Assembly (NCBI GenBank): GCA_958296035.1
Contig: OY282431.1
Location: 806,001-870,000 of the forward strand
Direction of reading: 5' to 3'
Origin: Paracoccaceae bacterium
GTDB lineage: Bacteria > Pseudomonadota > Alphaproteobacteria > Rhodobacterales > Rhodobacteraceae
Length of the DNA: 64,000 nucleotides
Made by a program: the position numbers and the translations under genes. Each line of letters begins with the position of its first letter. The first letter of the stretch is position 1. Below the pieces are notes generated by a model that worked only from the letters and a program-made list of their open reading frames with translations, was not told the DNA's origin and did not search any database. Below are positions 19,326-26,760 of this stretch, piece by piece.

Positions 19326-20912
19326 ATGTATGATGCGACATGGCTGCTGAAACTTTATGCCCACAGGCGGCTCAGGAAACTTGCGAACCAAAGCGCGGAG
19401 GCCAGTCAGGAGCAGGTCCTCCGGAAGTTGATCAGGACGGCGCAACATACTCGATTTGGAAAAGATCACGGCTTTCAAGGCATTCGCAATCTGAACGATT
19501 ATCGCCAACGTGTTCCACTTCGAGATTACGATGCGTTGTGGACAGACTATTGGCGAAGCAGCTTCCCCTTACTGCGTAACTGCACTTGGCCCGGTCTGGT
19601 TCCGTGGTTCGCGGAAACCTCTGGTACGACCACGGGAACCACAAAATTCATCCCGCTTGGCCGGGAGATGCTCCGCTCCAATTCTATTGCCGGTGCTGAC
19701 CTTCTGGCCCACTATCTGGCCGGCCGACCGCACAGTCGTCTTCTTGCAGGTCGTTTCTTCATGCTTGGTGGCTCGACCAGTTTGGCTCGGCAAGCCTCTG
19801 GTGTGTACAGCGGAGACCTGAGTGGAATCTCGGCAGCGACAATGCCAGCCTGGGCGCGGCTGCGGTATTTCCCGCCGCCTCATCTTGAGGTTATTTCAGA
19901 CTGGCAAGAAAAGATCGATAACTTCGCTCGCTGCTCACTTGAAGAAGAAATCACCGCAATTGCCGGGGTGCCAAGCTGGATGCTGATTTTCTTTGAGCGC
20001 CTGGCGACCTCGTACAGGGAATCGGGCGGTGGCATCGACCACGTGATTGCTGACATCTACCCGCAGCTGGAACTGCTGGTTCATGGTGGTATCGCATGGA
20101 CGCCGTATGTTGATCGCTTCAAGTCACTGCTCGCAGGTAGCGACGTACAGATGCGCGAAGTCTATACAGCAAGTGAAGGCTTTTTCGCGGTTGCCGACCG
20201 GGAGGCGGATGCGGGACTCCGACTATTGCTCGATACCGGTATATACTACGAATTCGTTCCGCTTGGCGAGATTGGCAAACAGAACCCGAACTGTCGGTGG
20301 ATTGCCGATGTCGAGGTTGGCGTGAACTACGCATTGATCGTCACGACCTGTGCGGGTCTCTGGCGCTACATCGTCGGGGATACTGTCAAAGTGGTCGATC
20401 TTGATCCGCCGCGGTTGGTTGTAACCGGGCGCATCAGTTACATGCTGTCTGTATGCGGTGAGCACGTGATCGGAAGCGAATTGGAGGCGGCAATTGCCAT
20501 GGCAGCCGCGTCGATCGATGTATCGATAAACGATTTTGCCGTTGGACCGGTCTTTCCGGACGAAAACTCTGTACAGGGAGGGCATTTGTTTGTGGTAGAA
20601 TTTGAGACCAAAGGGAGGCATCTGCATCCTGACCAGGCAAGATGCCATCGCTTTGCGAGGCGGCTTGACGAGGCCCTGTCCAGCTTGAACGACGACTATG
20701 CAGCGCATCGTGCTGGTGGATATGGCATGAGGGCTCCGCAAGCGCTTGTCATGAGGAAGGGAGGCTTCGCGGCATGGATGCAAAAGAGGGGCAAGCTTGG
20801 TGGGCAGAACAAAGTGCCTCGAATTATCAACGACAGGACATTGTTTGCGGACCTCCGCAAGTTTGCGGAATCCCATGAGTGGCAAGTGCCGACAGACTGC
20901 GACAACAGCTAG
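19326..20912 (+). CDS. GH3 auxin-responsive-promoter family acyl-acid amido synthetase
   Basis: A 528-residue protein, typical bacterial GH3 length. The adenylate-forming motifs are clear: FAETSGTTTGTTKFIPL at about 95-111 (nucleotide-binding motif I), YTASEGFFAV (motif II, about 280) and LWRYIVGDTVKVVD (the RYxxGD motif, about 343). The C-terminal HRAGGYGMRAPQALV and KLGGQNKVPRI are also family-typical. GH3 enzymes activate a carboxylic acid with ATP and join it to an amino acid or amine; plant members conjugate auxin and jasmonate, while bacterial roles are largely unknown. No signal peptide, so cytoplasmic. A 7-bp hairpin follows the stop. Pairing with the upstream amidase suggests amide making and breaking around one substrate class. 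Confidence 0.88.
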   Translation: MYDATWLLKLYAHRRLRKLANQSAEASQEQVLRKLIRTAQHTRFGKDHGFQGIRNLNDYRQRVPLRDYDALWTDYWRSSFPLLRNCTWPGLVPWFAETSGTTTGTTKFIPLGREMLRSNSIAGADLLAHYLAGRPHSRLLAGRFFMLGGSTSLARQASGVYSGDLSGISAATMPAWARLRYFPPPHLEVISDWQEKIDNFARCSLEEEITAIAGVPSWMLIFFERLATSYRESGGGIDHVIADIYPQLELLVHGGIAWTPYVDRFKSLLAGSDVQMREVYTASEGFFAVADREADAGLRLLLDTGIYYEFVPLGEIGKQNPNCRWIADVEVGVNYALIVTTCAGLWRYIVGDTVKVVDLDPPRLVVTGRISYMLSVCGEHVIGSELEAAIAMAAASIDVSINDFAVGPVFPDENSVQGGHLFVVEFETKGRHLHPDQARCHRFARRLDEALSSLNDDYAAHRAGGYGMRAPQALVMRKGGFAAWMQKRGKLGGQNKVPRIINDRTLFADLRKFAESHEWQVPTDCDNS

Positions 20913-20922
20913 GAGAGTCGCG

Positions 20923-20940
20923 ACCGGCAAGGATGCCGGT
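20923..20940 (+). terminator. Hairpin after GH3 gene, possible terminator
   Basis: ACCGGCA, a four-base loop AGGA, then TGCCGGT: a perfect 7-bp stem ten bases after the stop codon. The following sequence TCTATGCTT is only moderately T-rich, so intrinsic termination is plausible but not certain. Confidence 0.45.
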
Positions 20941-21155
20941 TCTATGCTTGCCACCGGAGAAACACGACTCCTGGCAGAGGACTCAGATCAGGCAAGGCAG
21001 CTGTCAGGCATGGACTGCCTGTGGAAGCGACGATCGCCGTGGCAGTTTAGGGCTTTGTTTCTACACCACAGATTGGTAGAAAAGACGCTGGCCATTGAAA
21101 TAGCCATATCTCGTCCCCAATCACAGTAAGTGCGGCAATGGAAGGAGCATTGGTT

Positions 21156-22163
21156 ATGTTTAGAACGTTTGAGCTACGTTCCCTAGTAGCAGCACTTGGC
21201 ACCGCAGTACTTGCGATAGGCGCCGGTGGCTCATCTGCAGTTGCCGACATAAAGGTCGCCGCGTCCATCAAACCGGTTCATTCGCTTGTAAGCGAAGTCA
21301 TGATGGGCATCGGCGAGCCCTATCTTATTATGCGCGGGAATTCCTCACCCCACACTTTCAGTTTGCGTCCGTCTGATGCCGAGGTTCTCGAGAATGCCGA
21401 CATCATCTTTCTGGTCGATGAGGAGTTGGAGGTTTCGCTGGCAGGGCCGCTGGCCACGCTGGCCGGAAGTGCCCAGATCGTCGAACTGTCCGAGTCGCCG
21501 GGCATACTCTTGCTGCCATTTCGGGAAGGTGGATTCTTCGAGCATGAAGAGCATCATGACGAAGAAGAGCATCATGACGAAGAAGATACGAATGATGACC
21601 ATGCTGCGAGTGACAGGAAAGACGACCACGATGACGAGGCGCATGGAGATGAGGATCTGCACATCTGGCTGGACCCGGTAAACGCGCAGGGTATGGTTGT
21701 CCACATTGCCAGAACGCTTTCCGAAGCAGATCCCCCAAACGCTTCCCAGTACATGTCCAACGCCGATTCATTTATTGAACGTATACAAGAACTCGAAGCT
21801 GAAATTTCGGCCGAGTTGGAGGCTCTAGGCGATAAGCCTTTCATCGTGTTCCATGATGGTTACCAGTATTTCGAAAAACATTTCGGACTTTACGCCGTTG
21901 CTTCTGCAGTGGTCAGTGCAGACCGTCCGCCCGGCGCAAAGCGCCTGCGAGAGCTCCAGGATCTGGTAAGAGAGTTGGGTGTGGTCTGCGTATTTGACGA
22001 ACCGCAATTCGATAAACGGGTCATCAACGTAATTCTGGAAGGTACCGAAGTCCGATCTGGAACCGTTGATCCGCTAGGTTCCGCTATCGAGGACGGTATC
22101 GGTCTTTATGCCGAACTTATGAAAAACATGGCGTCATCATTCAGAGACTGCCTGTCTGACTAA
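21156..22163 (+). CDS. znuA: Zinc ABC transporter substrate-binding protein ZnuA
   Basis: A 335-residue periplasmic zinc-binding protein (cluster A-I). ATG 21156 is chosen because AAGGAG sits nine bases upstream; an in-frame ATG at 21138 overlaps that site. A signal peptide (hydrophobic run AALGTAVLAIGAGGSSAVA) precedes DIKVAASIKPVHSLVSEVM. Metal ligands fit ZnuA: His in NSSPHTFSLRPSD, His in DLHIWLDPVNAQ, His in FIVFHDGYQYFE and the C-terminal Asp/Glu region. Between residues about 128 and 170 lies the His/Asp/Glu-rich loop typical of ZnuA, here built from a tandem repeat. It should deliver Zn2+ to ZnuB/ZnuC, encoded convergently at 23332-24886. Confidence 0.93.
   Translation: MFRTFELRSLVAALGTAVLAIGAGGSSAVADIKVAASIKPVHSLVSEVMMGIGEPYLIMRGNSSPHTFSLRPSDAEVLENADIIFLVDEELEVSLAGPLATLAGSAQIVELSESPGILLLPFREGGFFEHEEHHDEEEHHDEEDTNDDHAASDRKDDHDDEAHGDEDLHIWLDPVNAQGMVVHIARTLSEADPPNASQYMSNADSFIERIQELEAEISAELEALGDKPFIVFHDGYQYFEKHFGLYAVASAVVSADRPPGAKRLRELQDLVRELGVVCVFDEPQFDKRVINVILEGTEVRSGTVDPLGSAIEDGIGLYAELMKNMASSFRDCLSD
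21549..21584 (+). repeat. Two tandem 18-bp repeats inside znuA
   Basis: The unit GAGCATCATGACGAAGAA occurs twice in direct succession and encodes EHHDEE twice. It forms part of the charged metal-binding loop of ZnuA and probably expands or contracts by slippage without breaking the frame. Confidence 0.9.
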
Positions 22164-22329
22164 GCTACACCTCCCTTGCAGGGAAAGTTGCGAACAGGCA
22201 CAAACCTCGTCCCTGCATGGGACAGAAGACTTGAACAGCCGATGAATAGGCGGCCCCGATCGCGACAGTGGGGACAACTGTTGAATTGCATTTCATGCTA
22301 GTGAGAGAATCGCTCTTCCCGGCAGATCG

Positions 22330-23280
22330 TTGCATCTTCAATCTCGAAGGGATTTGTCCATAGGCCACAACCACACAGGGCACACACACGGACACGGCTG
22401 TGCCCAGCACAGCCGCAATGCCCACCGCATTCTTCTTGCACTGATCCTGACCGGCGGATTTACGGTTGCCGAAGTAATCGGTGGAGTGATCTCGGGATCC
22501 CTGGCGCTCCTGGCTGATGCTGCCCACATGTTAACCGATACTGTGGCACTCCTTTTCGCCTGGATTGCCATCAGATTGAGTCAAAGACCGGCCGATAGCG
22601 AAAGGACCTATGGGTACCATCGCTTCCCGGTACTTGCCGCCTTTGCCAACGGCGTCGGACTGTTTTTCATAGTGGCATGGATTTTTGTCGAAGCAGCAGG
22701 ACGCTTGCTTGAGCCTGTTGAGGTATTGGCTGGGCCAATGCTGGCTGTGGCAATACTCGGATTCGTCGTTAATATTGCCTCGTTTGTCGCACTTCATGGC
22801 GCCGACCGCAGCAATCTCAATGTCCGTGGCGCAATGTTGCATGTACTTGGGGACATGCTTGGGTCAGCAGGTACTTGCGGAGCGGCTTTGGTAATTCTTC
22901 TTACAGGTTGGACTCCGATCGACCCTCTACTATCAGTCTTGGTAGGTCTTCTGGTGATGCGCAGTGCCTGGTTCCTGGTTAAAGATGCGGCACATATCCT
23001 GCTCGAAGGTGCGCCGACCGGCGCTGACGTGCGCGAAATTGCTGATGAACTTGTTGAACACCTTCCGACTGTTGAAAACGTCCATCATGTGCACGTGTGG
23101 TCACTGTCTCAAGACCGTTCGTTGCTTACCCTTCATGCAAGGATTTCGCGAGACGCCGATCCAGATTCTGCTGTTGCTGCTATTCAGTCCCACCTGGCCG
23201 AACGCTTCAATATCAGGCACGTTACCGTACAGGTTGAAGTTGAAGGCTGTTCAGACGATTCTGTTGCCGCGACCTGCTGA
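22330..23280 (+). CDS. Cation diffusion facilitator (zinc exporter, ZitB/CzcD type)
   Basis: A CDF antiporter of about 316 residues. The N-terminus is His-rich (HNHTGHTHGHGC), followed by six membrane helices. The transport-site motifs are LADAAHMLTD in helix 2 and HVLGDMLGSAG in helix 5, and the C-terminal cytoplasmic domain has VHHVHVWSLS. These match zinc-exporting members such as ZitB, CzcD and DmeF, which exchange cytoplasmic Zn2+ (or Co2+/Cd2+) for protons. The start is uncertain: no ATG is near, and TTG 22330 or TTG 22354 are candidates with weak ribosome sites. It lies 166 bases after znuA on the same strand, an unusual pairing of importer component and exporter. Confidence 0.9.
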   Translation: MHLQSRRDLSIGHNHTGHTHGHGCAQHSRNAHRILLALILTGGFTVAEVIGGVISGSLALLADAAHMLTDTVALLFAWIAIRLSQRPADSERTYGYHRFPVLAAFANGVGLFFIVAWIFVEAAGRLLEPVEVLAGPMLAVAILGFVVNIASFVALHGADRSNLNVRGAMLHVLGDMLGSAGTCGAALVILLTGWTPIDPLLSVLVGLLVMRSAWFLVKDAAHILLEGAPTGADVREIADELVEHLPTVENVHHVHVWSLSQDRSLLTLHARISRDADPDSAVAAIQSHLAERFNIRHVTVQVEVEGCSDDSVAATC

Positions 23281-23290
23281 CATCACGGTT

Positions 23291-23310
23291 GCAGGTGAAA
23301 TTTCACCCGC
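23291..23310. terminator. Bidirectional hairpin between convergent genes
   Basis: The perfect palindrome GGTGAAATTTCACC (23293-23306), flanked by GC/GC pairs, lies in the 51-base space between the ends of the CDF gene and znuB. Its position between two convergent stops suggests a shared terminator. T-tracts are weak on both strands. Confidence 0.5.
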
Positions 23311-23331
23311 GAGTCTCTCATTCTTGAAAGG

Positions 23332-24135
23332 TCAGCGTGACCTTCGTTTTCGAAGCAGCCAGTTCAACCGGGTTAAGAGAAACAAAATCAGCGCCGTTAC
23401 GACAATAGTGGGGCCCGATGGCGTATCAAATTCTGCAGATGCATAGAGGCCTCCAGCTGCGGCCAGAACGCCAACTACTGCAGCACCCATCGCCATCCTC
23501 TCCGGGCTGGATGCCAAGGGCCTTACCGTTGCCGCAGGGAGGATCATCAGGGCAACAATCAGCAGGACGCCTACAATCTTGATCGCAACGGCGATTACCG
23601 CGGCCAAGAGAATCCCGAACAGCAATTGTGCTCGCTTGGGCCGCAAACCTGCCACTGCAGCAAGGTCGGTGCTTACAGTTGCAGCCAGAAGCGGGCGCCA
23701 GAGCCACCAGAGAACGCCAAGGGCAATCGCGCCCCCCGCCCAAATCACGACCAGGTCACCTCGAGAAACGGCCAGAATATCTCCGAACAGAAGTGCCTGG
23801 AGATCAATCCTCATGCTCGGAAAGAACGATAGTACAACGAGCCCGAGGGCAAGTCCGCCATGCGATAGCAGACCCAGAAGGGTATCGACGGGAAGCGTAT
23901 CTCGCTGCTCAAGAAAATACAGAATCAATACGAGCAATGCCGCCGCCATGAATATACCAAGCTCCAGATGGATATTGGTCACGATGGCAATGGATACGCC
24001 CAGGAGTGAGGAATGAGCTATCGTCTCGCCGAAATAGGCTAGCCTCTTCCAGACAATGAAGCATCCGGTCGGACCTGTAATGAATGCCAGGCCGACTCCT
24101 GCCAGCAAGGCGCGAGCGAAGAAATCATCCAACAA
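23332..24135 (-). CDS. znuB: Zinc ABC transporter permease ZnuB
   Basis: A 267-residue hydrophobic ABC-3 family permease with about eight membrane segments. Family features include FITGPTGCFIVWKRLAYFGE, ETIAHSSLLGVSIA (the conserved ATPase-contact region) and ALLFGDILAVSRGDL. KIVGVLLIVALMILPAATVR is the classic ZnuB/MntB signature helix. The C-terminus is basic (RKRRSR). Its start overlaps the end of znuC by 11 bases, so the two are translationally coupled. It works with ZnuC and the ZnuA encoded 1.2 kb away on the opposite strand. Confidence 0.93.
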   Translation of the reverse strand: MLDDFFARALLAGVGLAFITGPTGCFIVWKRLAYFGETIAHSSLLGVSIAIVTNIHLELGIFMAAALLVLILYFLEQRDTLPVDTLLGLLSHGGLALGLVVLSFFPSMRIDLQALLFGDILAVSRGDLVVIWAGGAIALGVLWWLWRPLLAATVSTDLAAVAGLRPKRAQLLFGILLAAVIAVAIKIVGVLLIVALMILPAATVRPLASSPERMAMGAAVVGVLAAAGGLYASAEFDTPSGPTIVVTALILFLLTRLNWLLRKRRSR

Positions 24136-24886
24136 TGTTCAAATCCCGCGAGCGTCGCCGCCCTGACCCGCTGGCGGCGTTGGGACCGTTTGTAGACGCT
24201 TGTGGTTCATCGTGCTCATGGGGAACCAGCACGATAAAGTCATCCCCCGCTTCCATCGACCGCTCGAGGTCGTGCGAAATAATCAGGACGCCACAGCCGA
24301 GATCAGCACGAATGTCGTCAATCAACTTGTGAAGCACATCGGTGCCCACAATGTCAACACCCTGTTCCGGTTCATCCAGGATCAAGAGATTTGGTCGGTG
24401 GATTAACGCCTGGGCCAGGAGTAGGCGCTGAAGTTCACCGCCGGAAAGAGTTGTGACCTGAGGGTCACCTAATCGGTCAAGGCCAACAGCCGCCAAGGCA
24501 CTGTCAATTTCTAGAGCTGTGAAACTGCCAGTAAGCCGCATCATTCGTCGCAGCGACAAGGGCAGGACTGGACTAATGGTCAGGCGTTGTGGCACGTAAC
24601 CCATTCGGACTGTGCGGCTTCGCTTCAGGCTCCCCTCGTCAGGCTCCATGAGCCCGAGCAAGACTTTCGCACAGGTTGACTTGCCCGACCCATTGGCACC
24701 GACCAGGAATACAATGTCACCGCGCTTCACGGAAATATTGACGTATCGAACTAGCCAGCGGTTGCCCCGACGCACACCGATATTTCGTGCCTCGACGAGG
24801 TAGTCGGTGCTGCCATGTCTTGGTTCTGGAGGTCTATCCAATGTGTTGTGGTCCTCAATCTGTGTCTCAAGATCGCTAGGCAGCAC
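24125..24886 (-). CDS. znuC: Zinc ABC transporter ATPase ZnuC
   Basis: A 253-residue ATPase with Walker A GANGSGKS, Q-loop VPQRLTISPVLPLS, signature LSGGELQR, Walker B LLILDEPEQGVDIVG and LIISHDLERSMEAGDD. The EPEQGVD variant and the His-containing C-terminal tail (VPHEHDEPQ) are typical of ZnuC. The start is GTG 24886, with about 28 variable residues before the ABC core. A GGGAG site is very close to the GTG, so a slightly internal start is possible. It leads the znuCB transcript on the minus strand. Confidence 0.92.
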   Translation of the reverse strand: MLPSDLETQIEDHNTLDRPPEPRHGSTDYLVEARNIGVRRGNRWLVRYVNISVKRGDIVFLVGANGSGKSTCAKVLLGLMEPDEGSLKRSRTVRMGYVPQRLTISPVLPLSLRRMMRLTGSFTALEIDSALAAVGLDRLGDPQVTTLSGGELQRLLLAQALIHRPNLLILDEPEQGVDIVGTDVLHKLIDDIRADLGCGVLIISHDLERSMEAGDDFIVLVPHEHDEPQASTNGPNAASGSGRRRSRDLNIVG

Positions 24887-25335
24887 ACTCCCTGCACAAT
24901 TGTCTGCCGTTTGCTACCCTACTACCAAAGCAGCATGTTCAGTAGAGGATCCAAAGGCAATGTTGTGTCAGGTCGCGACTTTCTTCGGGTCGCGGCGGAA
25001 CATAACATTACCTTTCGAAGATGTCACTTTTGTTCGGTCAATCTTCGAGCAACGATTTCACGTTCTTGCCATGCCGCACATTGTCTCCCGTTTCAGAGCC
25101 TGAAGGTCCAGGCAAGACTAATTGTTAGAAGCCTCTGCTTCCTGGCGAGCCTGCCGAAAGTTGTGCAGCTGACGCTGGACTGGTCGTTTCGGGTCACCGC
25201 ATCAGGAGTGGAATGAGGAGGTGGTCAGCGGAGCAACCTCTGCCAGTTCCTGGACTGGAATGACACCACACAGCTGGAACAGTAAAGTCCGGACCAAGAG
25301 GCCCGATTGTTGTGCGCTTTTCTGCCTGAAGGCTA
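24887..25335. other. Intergenic region upstream of znuC
   Basis: No gene is recognised in these 449 bases. It is the regulatory region of znuCB. The string AACATAACATTACC at 24999-25012 resembles half of the AT-rich Zur operator (TGTTATAACATTAC-like) known in alphaproteobacteria, but the other half is poorly matched. Overlapping open frames on the plus strand look like chance. Confidence 0.4.
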
Positions 25336-26307
25336 CTACAGGGCAGCATTGTCATGCGCAGCGCGCCTAAGGCGGTCATTGATAGCTCGGCCCAGCCCAG
25401 TCTGCGGAATCACCGAGATCGCAATTATTTGGTACGACTTTGAAGCCGCTTTTTGATCTGCTGCTCTCAACATGCCATAGAAGTTATGTGCAGCCTCGTT
25501 GATGTCCGCTAATTCGGAAAGATTGAAATCGGCCCCGGTTGCCTCGGACCCAAAGCCCAGCCAGACCTCGCCGTGCTGTCCTGTACTTGCGTCAAGCCGC
25601 AGCCTTGTGGACGGTGCATAATGGCTCGCAAGTTGACCGGGTGCAGCGGCTGGGCGCAAGGGATTCCGCAACAATGTACCTGCAACCGATGCAAGTTGAG
25701 TGCGCGGGATAGCGCCATCCCTTAGTACCGCAACGCCATCGCCTATAATTTCCACAATTGTAGATTCAAGACCATGTGGGCAGGAATTTCCATCGATTAC
25801 GGCGTCAATACGGCCTCCGAGATCTAGCCTGACGTGTGACGCACAGGTGGGACTGACACGACCGGAGATATTGGCCGAGGGCGCGACTATGGGACGACCA
25901 AGGCAACCAATGAGCTCCAGGGCAACATCATGTGCGGGTATTCGAACTGCAAGGGTTGGCGCCCCTGCAGTTGCCTCCCTGCAAACGGTTGTCGAAGGTT
26001 TGGCCGGCAAGACCAGGGTCAGAGGACCAGGCCAGAAGTGTTCACCCAGCATTCTGGCAACATACCCCAGTTCGACATGGTCACTCGCATTCTCAATATC
26101 TGCCAGATGAACGATAAGTGGATTCGAAGACGGACGCCCCTTGGCCGCAAAGATCCGACGGACAGCTTTCGGATTGGTCGCGTCGGCGGCGAGTCCATAA
26201 ACAGTTTCGGTGGGGAAACCCACAATGCAACCCCGGCGCAGCAGCTCGACGGCCGTACCTATATCCTTTTGGGACGATGTAAGTTCCATAGTGTTGATCT
26301 GGTTCAT
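25336..26307 (-). CDS. Threonylcarbamoyl-AMP synthase (Sua5/YwlC type)
   Basis: From ATG 26307 (MNQINTMELT) the protein is 323 residues, the usual length of the two-domain Sua5 form. The frame is open to 26538, but the extra 77 residues are not family-like. The YrdC domain shows GFPTETVYGLAADA, the KxR motif in AAKGRPSSNPLIVHL, PGPLTLVLPA and SANISGRVSPT. The C-terminal Sua5 domain begins around PGQLASHYAPSTRLRL. It makes threonylcarbamoyl-AMP from threonine, bicarbonate and ATP for the t6A37 modification of ANN-decoding tRNAs. An essential housekeeping gene standing alone here. Confidence 0.93.
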   Translation of the reverse strand: MNQINTMELTSSQKDIGTAVELLRRGCIVGFPTETVYGLAADATNPKAVRRIFAAKGRPSSNPLIVHLADIENASDHVELGYVARMLGEHFWPGPLTLVLPAKPSTTVCREATAGAPTLAVRIPAHDVALELIGCLGRPIVAPSANISGRVSPTCASHVRLDLGGRIDAVIDGNSCPHGLESTIVEIIGDGVAVLRDGAIPRTQLASVAGTLLRNPLRPAAAPGQLASHYAPSTRLRLDASTGQHGEVWLGFGSEATGADFNLSELADINEAAHNFYGMLRAADQKAASKSYQIIAISVIPQTGLGRAINDRLRRAAHDNAAL

Positions 26308-26760
26308 TTGGAAAACTCGCAAGTTTTTCAGGGATGGCTTGGAACATTCAGCCAGACTGGCCAAGACAAAATACTCGGTCCTGGAGTTATGTCGAGAGTG
26401 CCCGGTCGGAGAGTTGCCCAAGCAGCCAGCATAGTCTTGCAGTCGTCGGCATGATTGTATGCCTTGTGATGGGTCGGTCATTTGTTCTTGCGAAAACCCG
26501 TACAATTCGCAATTGGCTATTCGAAAATCTACAAGCACTCCACTGCTGCATCATTACCAGATAGCTTTGAATCTTCGTTCCACCACCGGCTCGAAAGAGG
26601 AATTATGTCAGTCATTAGTGGATTGTTGCCTGCGGCTACCAATGCCATGTTGGCGATGCTGGCGGTAGTGTCCCTTGCAGGAAGTTGATGGAACGACTTC
26701 ACGGCCAAAAGGGAATACGATGTAGACCTGTTGAAGATGTGTTTCTGACATGGAGTGTTC
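26308..26760. other. Intergenic, holds one possible micro-ORF
   Basis: Divergent regulatory space between the Sua5-type gene and the acyl-CoA dehydrogenase. Apart from the small ORF at 26605-26688 nothing recognisable is present. Confidence 0.5.
26605..26688 (+). CDS. Possible 27-residue hydrophobic small protein
   Basis: ATG 26605 is preceded by GAGG with good spacing (AAAGAGGAATT). The product MSVISGLLPAATNAMLAMLA plus VVSLAGS is hydrophobic enough for one membrane segment. It lies 72 bases before the acyl-CoA dehydrogenase on the same strand and could be a leader peptide or small membrane protein. No family is recognised, and chance cannot be excluded. Confidence 0.25.
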   Translation: MSVISGLLPAATNAMLAMLAVVSLAGS

